DNA of 14,054 nt from Bacteroidota bacterium (GTDB lineage: Bacteria > Bacteroidota > Bacteroidia > Flavobacteriales > Flavobacteriaceae), in assembly GCA_024278565.1 (NCBI GenBank), contig JAJRSY010000082.1, forward strand, positions 1 to 14,054, read 5' to 3'. A program made the translations under genes and the position numbers. Within the stretch, counting starts at the first letter, position 1. Every line of letters starts with the position of its first letter. Shown one piece after another: positions 6,541 through 13,139 of this stretch. The notes under the pieces were generated by a model. It did not search any database and had not been told where the DNA came from. It saw nothing but the letters and a program-made list of their open reading frames with translations.

Positions 6541-7005
6541 ATGTCAGAAGATAATAAAGATTTAGGTGATAAGGCAGAAGATGCGTTTGATGCTGCTAAA
6601 GATAAGGCAAAAGATTTAGGAGAGCAGGCCAGCGAAAAATTCGAAGATGCCAAAGAGACCACCCAAGAATTTGCAGAAGAGGCTAAGGAAGCTGCTAGCG
6701 ACTTTGCCGATGATGCCAAAAAAGCGGCCAACGAATTTACAGATAATGCTAGGGAAGCCTTCAACAATGCATCGGGTGAGAACAAGAAAATGATTGCAGG
6801 TATATTGGCAATTGTATTTGGTTCATTAGGTATTCATAAGTTTATATTAGGGTATACTAAAGAAGGAATTATTCAGATAATCGCTTCTGTTGTTACTTGT
6901 GGAATTGCTGGTATCATTCCTTTTATTGAGGGAATTATCTATCTTACTAAGTCTGATGAAGAGTTTTATAATACCTACCAAGTAGGTAAAAAACCATGGT
7001 TCTAA
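6541..7005 (+). CDS. TM2-domain membrane protein with amphipathic repeat N-terminus
   Basis: This is a 154-residue protein. Residues 5-78 are a charged, Ala-rich helical stretch with a loose 11-residue period (…AEDAFDAAKDKAKDLGEQASEKFEDAKE…), like LEA group 3/YtxH-type amphipathic helices. Residues 81-154 are a TM2 domain: NKKMIAGILAIVFGSLGIHKFILGY, then a second hydrophobic helix (about 109-135) and a polar tail. The G-x-H-K-F-x-L-G turn is typical of TM2. The ATG at 6541 is preferred over an upstream in-frame TTG at 6481, because the intervening residues do not fit and overlap a promoter-like sequence. A hairpin terminator follows directly, so it is probably a single-gene unit. Its function is unknown; membrane association with a surface-lying helix is inferred. 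Confidence 0.8.
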   Translation: MSEDNKDLGDKAEDAFDAAKDKAKDLGEQASEKFEDAKETTQEFAEEAKEAASDFADDAKKAANEFTDNAREAFNNASGENKKMIAGILAIVFGSLGIHKFILGYTKEGIIQIIASVVTCGIAGIIPFIEGIIYLTKSDEEFYNTYQVGKKPWF

Positions 7006-7016
7006 AAAACCACTAG

Positions 7017-7045
7017 AAGCCAAATTTTTACGATTTGGCTTTTTA
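7017..7045 (+). terminator. Intrinsic terminator after the TM2 gene
   Basis: An 8-bp stem, agccaaat / atttggct, with a 7-nt loop (ttttacg) is followed directly by a T run, starting 13 bp after the stop codon. It separates the TM2 gene from the arsR promoter. Confidence 0.8.
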
Positions 7046-7064
7046 ATTATATTTTATAATCGTA

Positions 7065-7076
7065 ATATTGCAATAT
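7065..7076. promoter_or_regulatory. Candidate ArsR operator
   Basis: atattgcaatat is a perfect 12-bp palindrome ending 11 bp before the arsR start codon. ArsR/SmtB proteins bind such AT-rich inverted repeats over their own promoter. An overlapping TAATATTG is one mismatch from the -7 consensus, which would place the operator on the promoter. Confidence 0.5.
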
Positions 7077-7087
7077 ATAAATATGTA

Positions 7088-7411
7088 ATGGGGATAACCA
7101 AAACACAAATATTCAATACGAGACAAAATGAACTAGCTGTCATTTTTAAGGTTTTGTCGAACCCCGCACGTATTGCCATACTTCAATATATAAGCACCCA
7201 AAAAGCCTGTATATGCAATGACATCGTCGATGAGATCGGTCTTGCACAACCCACGATATCACAGCATTTAAAAGAACTGAAAAGTATTGATCTGATACAG
7301 GGTGAAATTGACGGAAAAAAAGTATGCTACTGTATCAATTTGAAAAAATGGAAGGAAATACAGAAGCTTTTGAATTCCTTTTTTGATAAAACAAAATTTA
7401 ACTGTTGCTAA
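7088..7411 (+). CDS. arsR: ArsR-family metalloid-responsive repressor
   Basis: This is a 107-residue winged helix-turn-helix protein. Helix α3 carries the CxC pair C41-I-C43 (KACICNDIV), the place where classical ArsR binds As(III). The recognition helix follows at about 52-66 (AQPTISQHLKELKSI), then the wing (GEIDGKKVCYCINL) with another CxC, C80-Y-C82. The chain ends in a vicinal pair, C106-C107. This number of Cys residues supports an arsenite/antimonite sensor, though which ones bind is inferred. The start is an ATG 11 bp after the palindromic operator candidate. The next gene's ATG is 11 bp after the stop, so arsR heads the cluster. Confidence 0.9.
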   Translation: MGITKTQIFNTRQNELAVIFKVLSNPARIAILQYISTQKACICNDIVDEIGLAQPTISQHLKELKSIDLIQGEIDGKKVCYCINLKKWKEIQKLLNSFFDKTKFNCC

Positions 7412-7422
7412 AACAAACGATT

Positions 7423-7908
7423 ATGAAAACAAATGAATTTTTATCACTTTTAAAAGAACACGCTGATAAAAGCCTGCTTTTTGAATATAAGAGCGGCCAT
7501 TTTGTTGGGGCGAACTACCATATCACCGAAGTAAAAAACATCAGTATAGAATCAGTTGATTGTGGTGCAGGTACTGATTTTTGGAAAGAGACCATCATCC
7601 AGCTTTGGGAGAGTCCCAAAGAGAATGACACTTTAGAATATATGTCGGCATACAAAGCTTTAGGTATTTTGAACAGGGTTGATGGTATGAGGCCCATTGA
7701 AAAAGAAGTGGAAATAAAGTTCGAGTATAGTAGCCCCAACTTTCATACGGCACAGCTTTTTGTTCGTGATTTTGAATTGAAGAAAGACCAACTTATACTG
7801 AAATTAAGTGTGGAGCAGACAGGTTGTAAAGCCAAGGAGGCCTGTGTTACATCAGAAGCAGATAATAAAGAAGAGGTTTGTTGTGCGCCAGAGAGTGGTT
7901 GTTGCTAG
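7423..7908 (+). CDS. DUF6428 protein with Cys-rich tail, ars cluster
   Basis: This 161-residue protein is recognised as DUF6428 from the conserved N-terminal part (MKTNEFLSLLKEH… FEYKSGHFVGANYHITEVK… SVDCGAGTDFWKETIIQLWESP). The family is found beside arsR in Bacteroidota; its biochemical role is not established to my knowledge. The last 30 residues are rich in Cys: C135, C141, the pair C153-C154 and the terminal pair C160-C161 (CCAPESGCC). Vicinal and clustered Cys suit binding of arsenite or another soft metal, so an arsenite chaperone or scavenger role is a reasonable inference. The ATG at 7423 is chosen over a TTG at 7405 that overlaps the arsR stop. The next gene is separated by 288 bp containing mobile element 2. 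Confidence 0.8.
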   Translation: MKTNEFLSLLKEHADKSLLFEYKSGHFVGANYHITEVKNISIESVDCGAGTDFWKETIIQLWESPKENDTLEYMSAYKALGILNRVDGMRPIEKEVEIKFEYSSPNFHTAQLFVRDFELKKDQLILKLSVEQTGCKAKEACVTSEADNKEEVCCAPESGCC

Positions 7909-8079
7909 AACTTGTCTGGTCTTTATTGAAAAAGATTTGATACGGTTTGATGCTTAAATGGGTGCTAAGGGCTTGTGAAAGAATAAGTGATACGTTTAAA
8001 CTTGTTCTTTTGCCCTTGCCAATGCACCAGCTGGTATCCACGCTCCGTCTCGCCCAAAGCTCTCGCCTTGTCGTACTGA

Positions 8080-8100
8080 AAAATACCCACTGGGTATTTT
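8080..8100. repeat. Hairpin in element 2
   Basis: Arms aaaataccca and tgggtatttt pair perfectly around a single C. Because it has an A run before and a T run after, it could act as a terminator in either direction, which would matter for read-through in the ars cluster. Confidence 0.7.
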
Positions 8101-8122
8101 CTTAACGTTCCGCCCTGTTGAA

Positions 8123-8146
8123 AACCTGCCTGCCGGCAGGCAGGTT
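8123..8146. repeat. GC-rich palindrome inside element 2
   Basis: This is a perfect 24-bp palindrome whose half is aacctgcctgcc. It is the same unit as in element 1 (2845-2865) minus the central C. Confidence 0.85.
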
Positions 8147-8196
8147 CGTCTATTCTGTACAACTTATTATTTCACAAGCCCTAATAGAATAAGAAT

Positions 8197-8700
8197 ATGC
8201 CCGAAGCAATAAAAATAAGACCAATGCAGGCTGATGACTGGAAAGCGGTTTCTTTGATTTACGAAGAAGGAATCACTACAGGTTTTGCAACCTTTGAGAA
8301 AACCGTTCCATCTTATGGAATTTGGAACGATGCCCATCTTAAAGCCTGCCGTTTGGCAGCGACCGATGGCAAAACCGTATTGGGTTGGGCTGCATTATCT
8401 GCCGTATCCAGTAGATGTGTTTATGGTGGTATAGCAGAAGTGAGTGTTTATATAGGTAAGAACCGAAGAGGTTTGGGAATCGGCAAAATGTTGATGGAAC
8501 ATTTGATCGTAAAAAGTGAAACCGAGGGTCTATGGACATTGCAATCAGGAATTTTTCCAGAAAACGAGGGAAGCATCCAGCTTCACAAGAAAATGGGATT
8601 TCGATATATCGGAAAACGTGAACGGGTAGGCAAACTTGATGGAAATTGGAAAGACAATCTTCTTTTTGAAAGAAGAAGCAAGAAAATTGGGGTTGACTGA
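8197..8700 (+). CDS. arsN1: GNAT acetyltransferase, ArsN1/phosphinothricin acetyltransferase-like
   Basis: This is a 167-residue GNAT enzyme of the PAT group. The pattern SSRCVYGGIAEVSVYIG (71-87) matches the PAT signature, and the acetyl-CoA loop is R91-G92-L93-G94-I95-G96 (motif A). Later conserved features are NEGSIQLHKKMGF (123-135), including the typical Asn and Gly-Phe, and the C-terminal GKLDGNWKD. PAT enzymes acetylate the amino group of phosphinothricin. The ArsN1 members found in ars operons acetylate arsinothricin, an arsenic-containing analogue. Its position between arsR/DUF6428 and an arsenate reductase supports ArsN1, but the substrate is inferred from context. It is cytoplasmic. 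The start is 12 bp after mobile element 2. Confidence 0.82.
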   Translation: MPEAIKIRPMQADDWKAVSLIYEEGITTGFATFEKTVPSYGIWNDAHLKACRLAATDGKTVLGWAALSAVSSRCVYGGIAEVSVYIGKNRRGLGIGKMLMEHLIVKSETEGLWTLQSGIFPENEGSIQLHKKMGFRYIGKRERVGKLDGNWKDNLLFERRSKKIGVD

Positions 8701-8791
8701 TTCCAAACTTTGAAATTATTTTGAAAAAGGAGACCGAATAGTTCACGTAAGTTTCCATCTTTGCATGATTAACGGTAAAAGCTAGGGATTG

Positions 8792-9211
8792 ATGAAAAAC
8801 ATATTGGTGCTCTGTACAGGTAATTCATGTAGAAGCCAAATGGCCCACGGCTACCTGAACAACTTTCAAAATGGCAAGGCAACTATTTATAGCGCGGGCA
8901 TTGAAACCCATGGGCTAAACCCCAGTGCAGTATCGATTATGGCGGAAGATGGAATCGATATTGCCCAGCATACGTCAAACCATGTAGATGAATACCAAGA
9001 AATCGACTTTGATTTTATCATTACCGTCTGCGACCATGCCAAAGAGAATTGCCCTTTTATTCCCTCAAAGAATGCTAAAAGAATACACCATAATTTCTTT
9101 GACCCTTCGAAAGTAGAAGGAGTCGAAAAAGAGAAACATGCGGCCTTTTTAAAGGCTAGGGATGAAATCAAAGAGTTTTGTAGGCGGTTTGTTGCGGCTG
9201 AATTATCTTGA
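8792..9211 (+). CDS. arsC: Arsenate reductase, thioredoxin-coupled (LMW-PTP fold)
   Basis: This 139-residue protein reduces arsenate to arsenite in the cytoplasm. The P-loop C8-x5-R14-S15 (CTGNSCRS) holds the nucleophilic C8. The relay pair C80 and C87 (TVCDHAKENCP) matches the second and third cysteines of pI258-type ArsC, and D104-P105 is the general-acid position of the low-molecular-weight phosphatase fold. All three redox cysteines are present, so it should be active with thioredoxin. ATG at 8792 is preferred over the adjacent TTG. It lies 91 bp after the acetyltransferase gene and is the last gene before a strong terminator. The arsenite it makes needs an exporter, and none is encoded nearby in this window. 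Confidence 0.92.
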   Translation: MKNILVLCTGNSCRSQMAHGYLNNFQNGKATIYSAGIETHGLNPSAVSIMAEDGIDIAQHTSNHVDEYQEIDFDFIITVCDHAKENCPFIPSKNAKRIHHNFFDPSKVEGVEKEKHAAFLKARDEIKEFCRRFVAAELS

Positions 9212-9248
9212 TAGGTCAGGCGTTAAATTACCACTATCACATAAAATT

Positions 9249-9284
9249 AAAAACCACCATACCTTGTGAGGTATGGTGGTTTTT
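9249..9284. terminator. Bidirectional terminator between arsC and tsf
   Basis: A perfect 15-bp stem, aaaaaccaccatacc / ggtatggtggttttt, with a 6-nt loop (ttgtga). The A run and T run flanking the GC part make it a working intrinsic terminator in both directions, serving arsC (+) and tsf (-), whose stop codons lie on either side. Confidence 0.93.
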
Positions 9285-9303
9285 GCAGTTCGTTTGAGAT
9301 AGG

Positions 9304-10275
9304 TTATCCCAAAGCAACCCTTTTGAATCCGGTTACTTCCAGATTGGGGTCTATTGATTTTACATAATCGGCCACACTCTTTTTCTCATCTTTGATGAAA
9401 TTCTGATCTAAAAGACACTGCTCTTGATCGAGGGTGGTGTTGTCAGAAATGAAACGCTCCATTTTACCTGGAAGAATTTTATCCCAAATCTGTTCTGGTT
9501 TTCCTTCTACTTTCAATTGTGCTTTGGCACTTTCTTCTGCTTGGGCAATTACTTCATCGGTCAATTGCATTCTTGAAATATACAAGGGTACGTTTTTGAG
9601 TGTTTTCCCTAGTCTTCCTAGTTCGATGTTGTCTTTTTCGATAACGGCAATACGTGCTTCAGTTTCAGCAGCGACATACGCAGCATCAAAATCTTTGTAC
9701 GACAAGGTGGTTGCACCCATTGATGCCACCTGCATGGCGAGGTCTTTGGTTACCAATGCCGAATCGTTTACCTTGTTCGAAATACCGACTATGGCAGCAA
9801 TTCTGTTTCCTACATGAATGTAATGGCCAACATAGGGCGCGTCTAATTTTTCGAACCCACCTATTTCGATTTTCTCTCCGATAACACCGGTTTGCTCAAT
9901 AAGTTTTTCTTGAACGGTCATGCCTTTATAATCTGCGGCTAAAAAAGCATCTTTATTTTCACAACCTAGGGCTATATCGGCCAATTCCTTTGCAAGTGAA
10001 ACAAAGCTCTCGTTTTTTGCGACAAAATCGGTTTCGCAGTTCAAAGAGATAATGACCCCAGAGGTGTTGTCTGAATTTACTTTTGCAATAGCAGCACCTT
10101 CAGAAGAGTCTCGATCAGCTCTTTTGTCTGCCACTTTTTGTCCCTTTTTACGGAGGATATCAATTGCTTTGTCAAAATCACCTTCGGCTTCGACCAAGGC
10201 ATTTTTACAGTCCATCATACCGGCACCGGTAGATTTTCTTAATATGTTTACTTCTGCTGCGGTAATTTTTACCAT
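9304..10275 (-). CDS. tsf: Translation elongation factor Ts
   Basis: EF-Ts is the nucleotide-exchange factor that releases GDP from EF-Tu. The N-terminal UBA-like domain carries the conserved TGAGMMDCKNAL (16-27), and the core domain carries TDFVAKNE (82-89), which inserts into EF-Tu. The length of 323 residues is longer than E. coli EF-Ts (about 283) but fits what I know of flavobacteria. The ATG start gives MVKITAAEVNILRK, the usual N-terminus. It is the last gene of the rplM-rpsI-rpsB-tsf block, 147 bp after rpsB. No -7/-33 match is found in that gap, so read-through from rpsB is likely. It ends at the bidirectional terminator. Confidence 0.97.
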   Translation of the reverse strand: MVKITAAEVNILRKSTGAGMMDCKNALVEAEGDFDKAIDILRKKGQKVADKRADRDSSEGAAIAKVNSDNTSGVIISLNCETDFVAKNESFVSLAKELADIALGCENKDAFLAADYKGMTVQEKLIEQTGVIGEKIEIGGFEKLDAPYVGHYIHVGNRIAAIVGISNKVNDSALVTKDLAMQVASMGATTLSYKDFDAAYVAAETEARIAVIEKDNIELGRLGKTLKNVPLYISRMQLTDEVIAQAEESAKAQLKVEGKPEQIWDKILPGKMERFISDNTTLDQEQCLLDQNFIKDEKKSVADYVKSIDPNLEVTGFKRVALG

Positions 10276-10422
10276 GATCTTATTTTATACGGTTTAATAG
10301 AATAACTCCTGTATTCTAAAATTTAATAAACGTGTGTTTGATAGCTACTTCAAATGATTTTCGCTACATGAATTGCTGATATACACTTTTGAAATTAGAA
10401 CTGAAAAGGTTGCTGACTGGGT

Positions 10423-11607
10423 TTATTCAATTCCCCCTTTTGCCTTGTCTTGCCATTCTTTTAGCTCGTCCCATTTGTCATCAGCGGCCATTTTGGCTTG
10501 TTTGGACCATGAGGTCGGATCTAAATGCGCCATTCTTGAACTGGCTTCGGCCAAGATTTCTTTGATTTTGGCTGGCTTGGCTATTGCCAATTCAGCGAAA
10601 GTTGCAACTCCTGCTTTGGTAAGGGCTTCTGCCGCTTTTGGGCCAATTCCTTCGATTTTGGTCAAATCATCACCTTTTGATGATTTTGCCTTTGCTGTTT
10701 TCTTTGGTGCCGCTTCTTTTTTAGCTGGTGTTTTTGTGGTTTTCGGCTTTTCTTCTTTTACTACGGCAACGGTTTCTTCTTTCTTGGGCTTTTCTTCAAC
10801 AATAGCTGCGACTTTTTCTTCCGTTTTTACAGATTGAGGCTTTTCTTCTGCTACTGTTTCTTTCTTTTCAGCCTTTGGTTTTTCTTCCTTACCCTCGTTT
10901 CCTGCTTGTTTTTCAGAATGACGTTCGGCCAAACCTTCTGCAACCGCATTGGTGACTTGGGTCATTATTATATCTATCGATTTTGAGGCATCATCGTTCG
11001 AGGGTATCAAATAATCAACATCCCTAGGGTCAGAGTTGGTATCTACCATGGCAAAAATCGGAATATTCAATTTCTGGGCTTCTTTTACCGCAATGTTCTC
11101 GCGCATGGTATCTACTATGAACAATGCCCCTGGTAAACGGGTCATTTCAGAAATAGAACCAAGGTTTTTCTCTAGTTTTTGACGAAGACGGTCAACCTGT
11201 AATCTTTCTTTTTTAGAAAGGGTAAGAAATGTGCCATCTTTCTTCATGCGATCGATGGTTGCCATTTTTTTTACGGCTTTTCGAATCGTTACAAAGTTAG
11301 TCAACATTCCGCCGGGCCATCTTTCTGTGATATATGGCATATTTATACTTGCCACTTTTTCGGAAACAATGTCTTTGGCCTGTTTTTTTGTAGCTACAAA
11401 AAGTATTTTTCTGCCTGATGCCGCAATTTTTTTAAGAGCCTCATTGGCTTCCTCCATTTTTGCGACGGTCTTGTATAGATTGATAACGTGTATTCCGTTG
11501 CGCTCCATGTAGATGTAGGGCGCCATGTTCGGGTTCCACTTTCGTGTAAGGTGGCCAAAATGCACACCTGCTTCCAATAATTCTTTTACTCCGACTTTTT
11601 CGGCCAT
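10423..11607 (-). CDS. rpsB: 30S ribosomal protein S2 with C-terminal helix-hairpin-helix extension
   Basis: Residues 1 to about 230 are a normal S2 (VGVKELLEAGVHFGHLTRKWNPNMAPYIY…, NIPIFAMVDTNSDPRDVDYLIPSNDDA…). The protein then continues to 394 residues, against about 230-260 for ordinary S2. Residues 231-312 are a low-complexity, charged linker with repeated EEKPK units; residues 313-394 form a compact module with a helix-hairpin-helix signature (LTKIEGIGPKAAEALTKAGVATFAEL, 315-340) and a C-terminal part DPTSWSKQAKMAADDKWDELKEWQD. HhH motifs of this kind usually contact nucleic acid. From memory, the same module is attached to ribosomal protein L21 in some flavobacteria. The gene lies 313 bp after rpsI. 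S2 helps bind S1 and shape the mRNA exit site of the 30S subunit. Confidence 0.95.
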   Translation of the reverse strand: MAEKVGVKELLEAGVHFGHLTRKWNPNMAPYIYMERNGIHVINLYKTVAKMEEANEALKKIAASGRKILFVATKKQAKDIVSEKVASINMPYITERWPGGMLTNFVTIRKAVKKMATIDRMKKDGTFLTLSKKERLQVDRLRQKLEKNLGSISEMTRLPGALFIVDTMRENIAVKEAQKLNIPIFAMVDTNSDPRDVDYLIPSNDDASKSIDIIMTQVTNAVAEGLAERHSEKQAGNEGKEEKPKAEKKETVAEEKPQSVKTEEKVAAIVEEKPKKEETVAVVKEEKPKTTKTPAKKEAAPKKTAKAKSSKGDDLTKIEGIGPKAAEALTKAGVATFAELAIAKPAKIKEILAEASSRMAHLDPTSWSKQAKMAADDKWDELKEWQDKAKGGIE

Positions 11608-11920
11608 TTTAATTTAGTTTACGTTCTTTTGAATTAGCAATGGTGAAGTGGTATCACGTAAAACACATGAAGCCTCCATCATTTAGATGCTAAACTAATT
11701 TACCTTGATACTGCAGATGCTGTATCTAGGATTTTTAATTATCCGCTTTGTTAAGAGCGAATTTTCAATGAACTGGGTTTATACTGCCTCGACAATTCGT
11801 GGTTTCAGTATCTAATTATAGTTTCCTGAATATATTCAGGTATTTCAATCTTATCTTAGAAGAATCTATTCATATAACCCTTTATTTGATATAAAATGCA
11901 AGGATTGTTTTTGAATGACC
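11608..11920 (-). other. rpsI-rpsB intergenic leader with inverted repeats
   Basis: This 313-bp stretch upstream of rpsB holds no gene. On it lie several small inverted repeats: cctgaatatattcagg (11825-11840, perfect); gatac…gtatc (11707-11726, with inner gca/tgc pairing); and tttag/ctaaa around atg next to 11685-11697. No TAnnTTTG/TTTG promoter pair is seen on the minus strand. It could be a structured 5' leader for S2 control or just the 3' end of the rpsI message plus spacer; the sequence does not decide. Confidence 0.35.
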
Positions 11921-12307
11921 CTATCGTTTAGAGAACTGGAATTTCTTACGGGCCTTCTTTTGACCGAATTTCTTACGCTCTACCATTCTCGGATCCCTTG
12001 TTAAAAGACCTTCAGGTTTAAGGACCAATCGGTTCTCTTCATCGATCTCGCACATCACCCTTGCCAGTGCCAAGCGGATAGCTTCTGCCTGCCCAGTAAT
12101 ACCACCGCCGAAAACATTGACCTTTACATCAAAGTCGCCTTCGGTTTCGGTCACCGAAAAAGGTTGCTTTACCTTGTACTGTAATGTGGCTGTGGGAAAA
12201 TAATCGTTCAAATCCCTTTTGTTGATCGTTATGTTTCCTTTTCCTTTTGAAACATATACACGGGCTACTGCTGTTTTTCTTCTGCCTATCTTGTGAATTA
12301 TATCCAT
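11921..12307 (-). CDS. rpsI: 30S ribosomal protein S9
   Basis: This is a 128-residue S9 protein of the small subunit. The core motif GGGITGQAEAIRLALARVM (residues 68-86) is conserved, and the C-terminal basic tail KKFGQKKARKKFQFSKR is the extension whose last residues (SKR) reach the tRNA anticodon stem at the P site. Residues 1-15 (MDIIHKIGRRKTAVA) are the usual start. The start codon overlaps the rplM stop by one base (TAATG), so translation of the two is coupled, as in most bacteria. Confidence 0.98.
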   Translation of the reverse strand: MDIIHKIGRRKTAVARVYVSKGKGNITINKRDLNDYFPTATLQYKVKQPFSVTETEGDFDVKVNVFGGGITGQAEAIRLALARVMCEIDEENRLVLKPEGLLTRDPRMVERKKFGQKKARKKFQFSKR

Positions 12308-12762
12308 TACTTAAGGTCGTTTAAGTTTATTAGGGTTGGTTTTTGTGCTTCTTGGTCGTGTTTTGGACCTACATATACTTTCAGGTTTCTGAAAAGATCG
12401 GCGCCCAATCTGTTTTTCGGAAGCATTCCCTTAACTGCTTTTTCAACGATACGACCTGGGTTTTTCTCCAACAATTCCCTTGCTGTTGTAAAGCGTTGGC
12501 CACCTGGGTAACCTGTGTAACGTGAGTATGTCTTGTCTTCCCATTTGTTGCCTGAAAGGGTCACTTTCTCAGCATTGATTATAACAATATTATCGCCACA
12601 ATCTACATGCGGGGTGAAATTAGGTTTGTGCTTTCCCCTAAGTAATTTCGCCACTCTTGAAGCAAGACGACCTAGTGTTTGACCTTCGGCATCAACCAAC
12701 AACCATTGCTTGTCAACGGTTTTTCTATTGGCCGAAATAGTTTTGTAACTTAATGTATCCAC
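12307..12762 (-). CDS. rplM: 50S ribosomal protein L13, GTG start
   Basis: This is a 151-residue L13 of the large subunit, an early assembly protein. The motifs DAEGQTLGRLASRVAKLLRGKHKP, HVDCGDNIVIINAEKV, YTGYPGG and AVKGMLPKNRLG are all present, ending in INLNDLK. The start codon is GTG: the flavobacterial N-terminus MDTLSYKT begins there and no suitable ATG is nearby. The gene is first in its operon, read from the promoter at 12812-12842, with a leader of about 45 nt. It overlaps rpsI by one base. Confidence 0.97.
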   Translation of the reverse strand: MDTLSYKTISANRKTVDKQWLLVDAEGQTLGRLASRVAKLLRGKHKPNFTPHVDCGDNIVIINAEKVTLSGNKWEDKTYSRYTGYPGGQRFTTARELLEKNPGRIVEKAVKGMLPKNRLGADLFRNLKVYVGPKHDQEAQKPTLINLNDLK

Positions 12763-12764
12763 TT

Positions 12765-12808
12765 ACTACTATTTTTAACTATTAAACAGTTCAATCCCTA
12801 TAAACGGG
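12765..12808 (-). promoter_or_regulatory. rplM: Short leader of rplM, possible L13 autoregulation site
   Basis: The predicted leader can form two small hairpins: a ccc…ggg stem right at the predicted 5' end and an aact…agtt stem a few bases later. L13-binding leaders have been described for Bacteroidia. Whether this one is a member is not decided by eye. Confidence 0.25.
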
Positions 12809-12811
12809 GTG

Positions 12812-12842
12812 CAAATGTACAACTATTAAGTTGAAATACAAA
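12812..12842 (-). promoter_or_regulatory. rplM: Bacteroidota-type promoter of rplM-rpsI
   Basis: On the minus strand TTTG (12842-12839) and TACATTTG (12819-12812) are exact matches to the -33 and -7 boxes recognised by the Bacteroidota primary sigma factor, 19 bp apart. Transcription would start near 12806, about 45 nt before the GTG start of rplM. The upstream edge of the promoter touches a repeat relic. Confidence 0.85.
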
Positions 12843-12844
12843 TG

Positions 12845-12945
12845 CTTGTTTCTGTTTATTCCCACCAGTGGGTTTAATACTCCGACGCTTGCGTCGAAAT
12901 GTAAAAGATGAATTCCTATTAATGCCCCGAGGTAGTTTACTTTTT
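12845..12945. repeat. Degenerate repeat related to elements 1 and 2
   Basis: It carries cttgtt (12845-12850) and ttattcccac (12856-12865) and, 72 bp on from the latter, cgaggtagtttact (12928-12941). Element 1 has the last two blocks in the same order and orientation with nearly the same spacing (2799 and 2869, 70 bp). The middle differs: instead of the cctgcctgcc palindrome it holds cccac/gtggg (12861-12872) and cgacgc-tt-gcgtcg (12883-12896) hairpins. No clear terminal repeats or TAA pair remain. Confidence 0.5.
12883..12896. repeat. cgacgc/gcgtcg hairpin
   Basis: A perfect 6-bp GC-rich stem with a tt loop, in the centre of the repeat relic upstream of the rplM promoter. Confidence 0.8.
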
Positions 12946-13139
12946 TGCTTTTTTGAATGGATGTTTTAACTGTGTTTTTTGCCTCCCTTTTTATAGGAAT
13001 AGCTTCTCGAAATTTTGGTTTTTCATCCAAAGGGATATCAAAAAAGGAAGAGGTATATCTACGTTAACCCACAATGGCTAAAATATATGTTTTCTTTTTG
13101 CGTTCTGCCATTAACAACATCAACTAAAAACAACAAAAA
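12946..13139. other. Gene-free spacer before the lipoprotein gene
   Basis: No gene is supported between the repeat relic and the lipoprotein start. A TATGTTTT (one mismatch to TAnnTTTG) lies about 50 bp before the ATG at 13140, but no -33 box is at the right spacing. Confidence 0.4.

Larger units (their letters stand above)
7969..8181. mobile_element. MITE-like element 2, TAA-flanked, 213 bp, inside the ars cluster
   Basis: The left end (7969-7993, beginning gggcttgtgaaagaataa) matches the reverse complement of the right end (8157-8181) at 22 of 25 positions. TAA flanks both sides (7966-7968 and 8182-8184). The left 18 bp agrees with element 1 at 15 positions, and both carry gtttaaacttgtt (here 7994-8006) and the cctgcctgcc-type palindrome. 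A second perfect hairpin lies at 8080-8100 (arms aaaataccca / tgggtatttt around C). It has no coding capacity. It ends 12 bp before the acetyltransferase ATG, so either transcription runs through it or it supplies the promoter; no good promoter is visible in it. Confidence 0.78.

Noticed and set aside
7965..8162. 65-residue minus-strand open frame
   Set aside because: It is the translation of mobile element 2, including its palindromes.
8748..8755. TAAGTTTC as a promoter for arsC
   Set aside because: It has a mismatch in the -7 box and the nearest TTG is 24 bp away; too poor to support.
12791..13030. 79-residue minus-strand open frame
   Set aside because: Its second half is the repeat relic and the rplM promoter read as protein. 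The basic first 30 residues match nothing I recognise.
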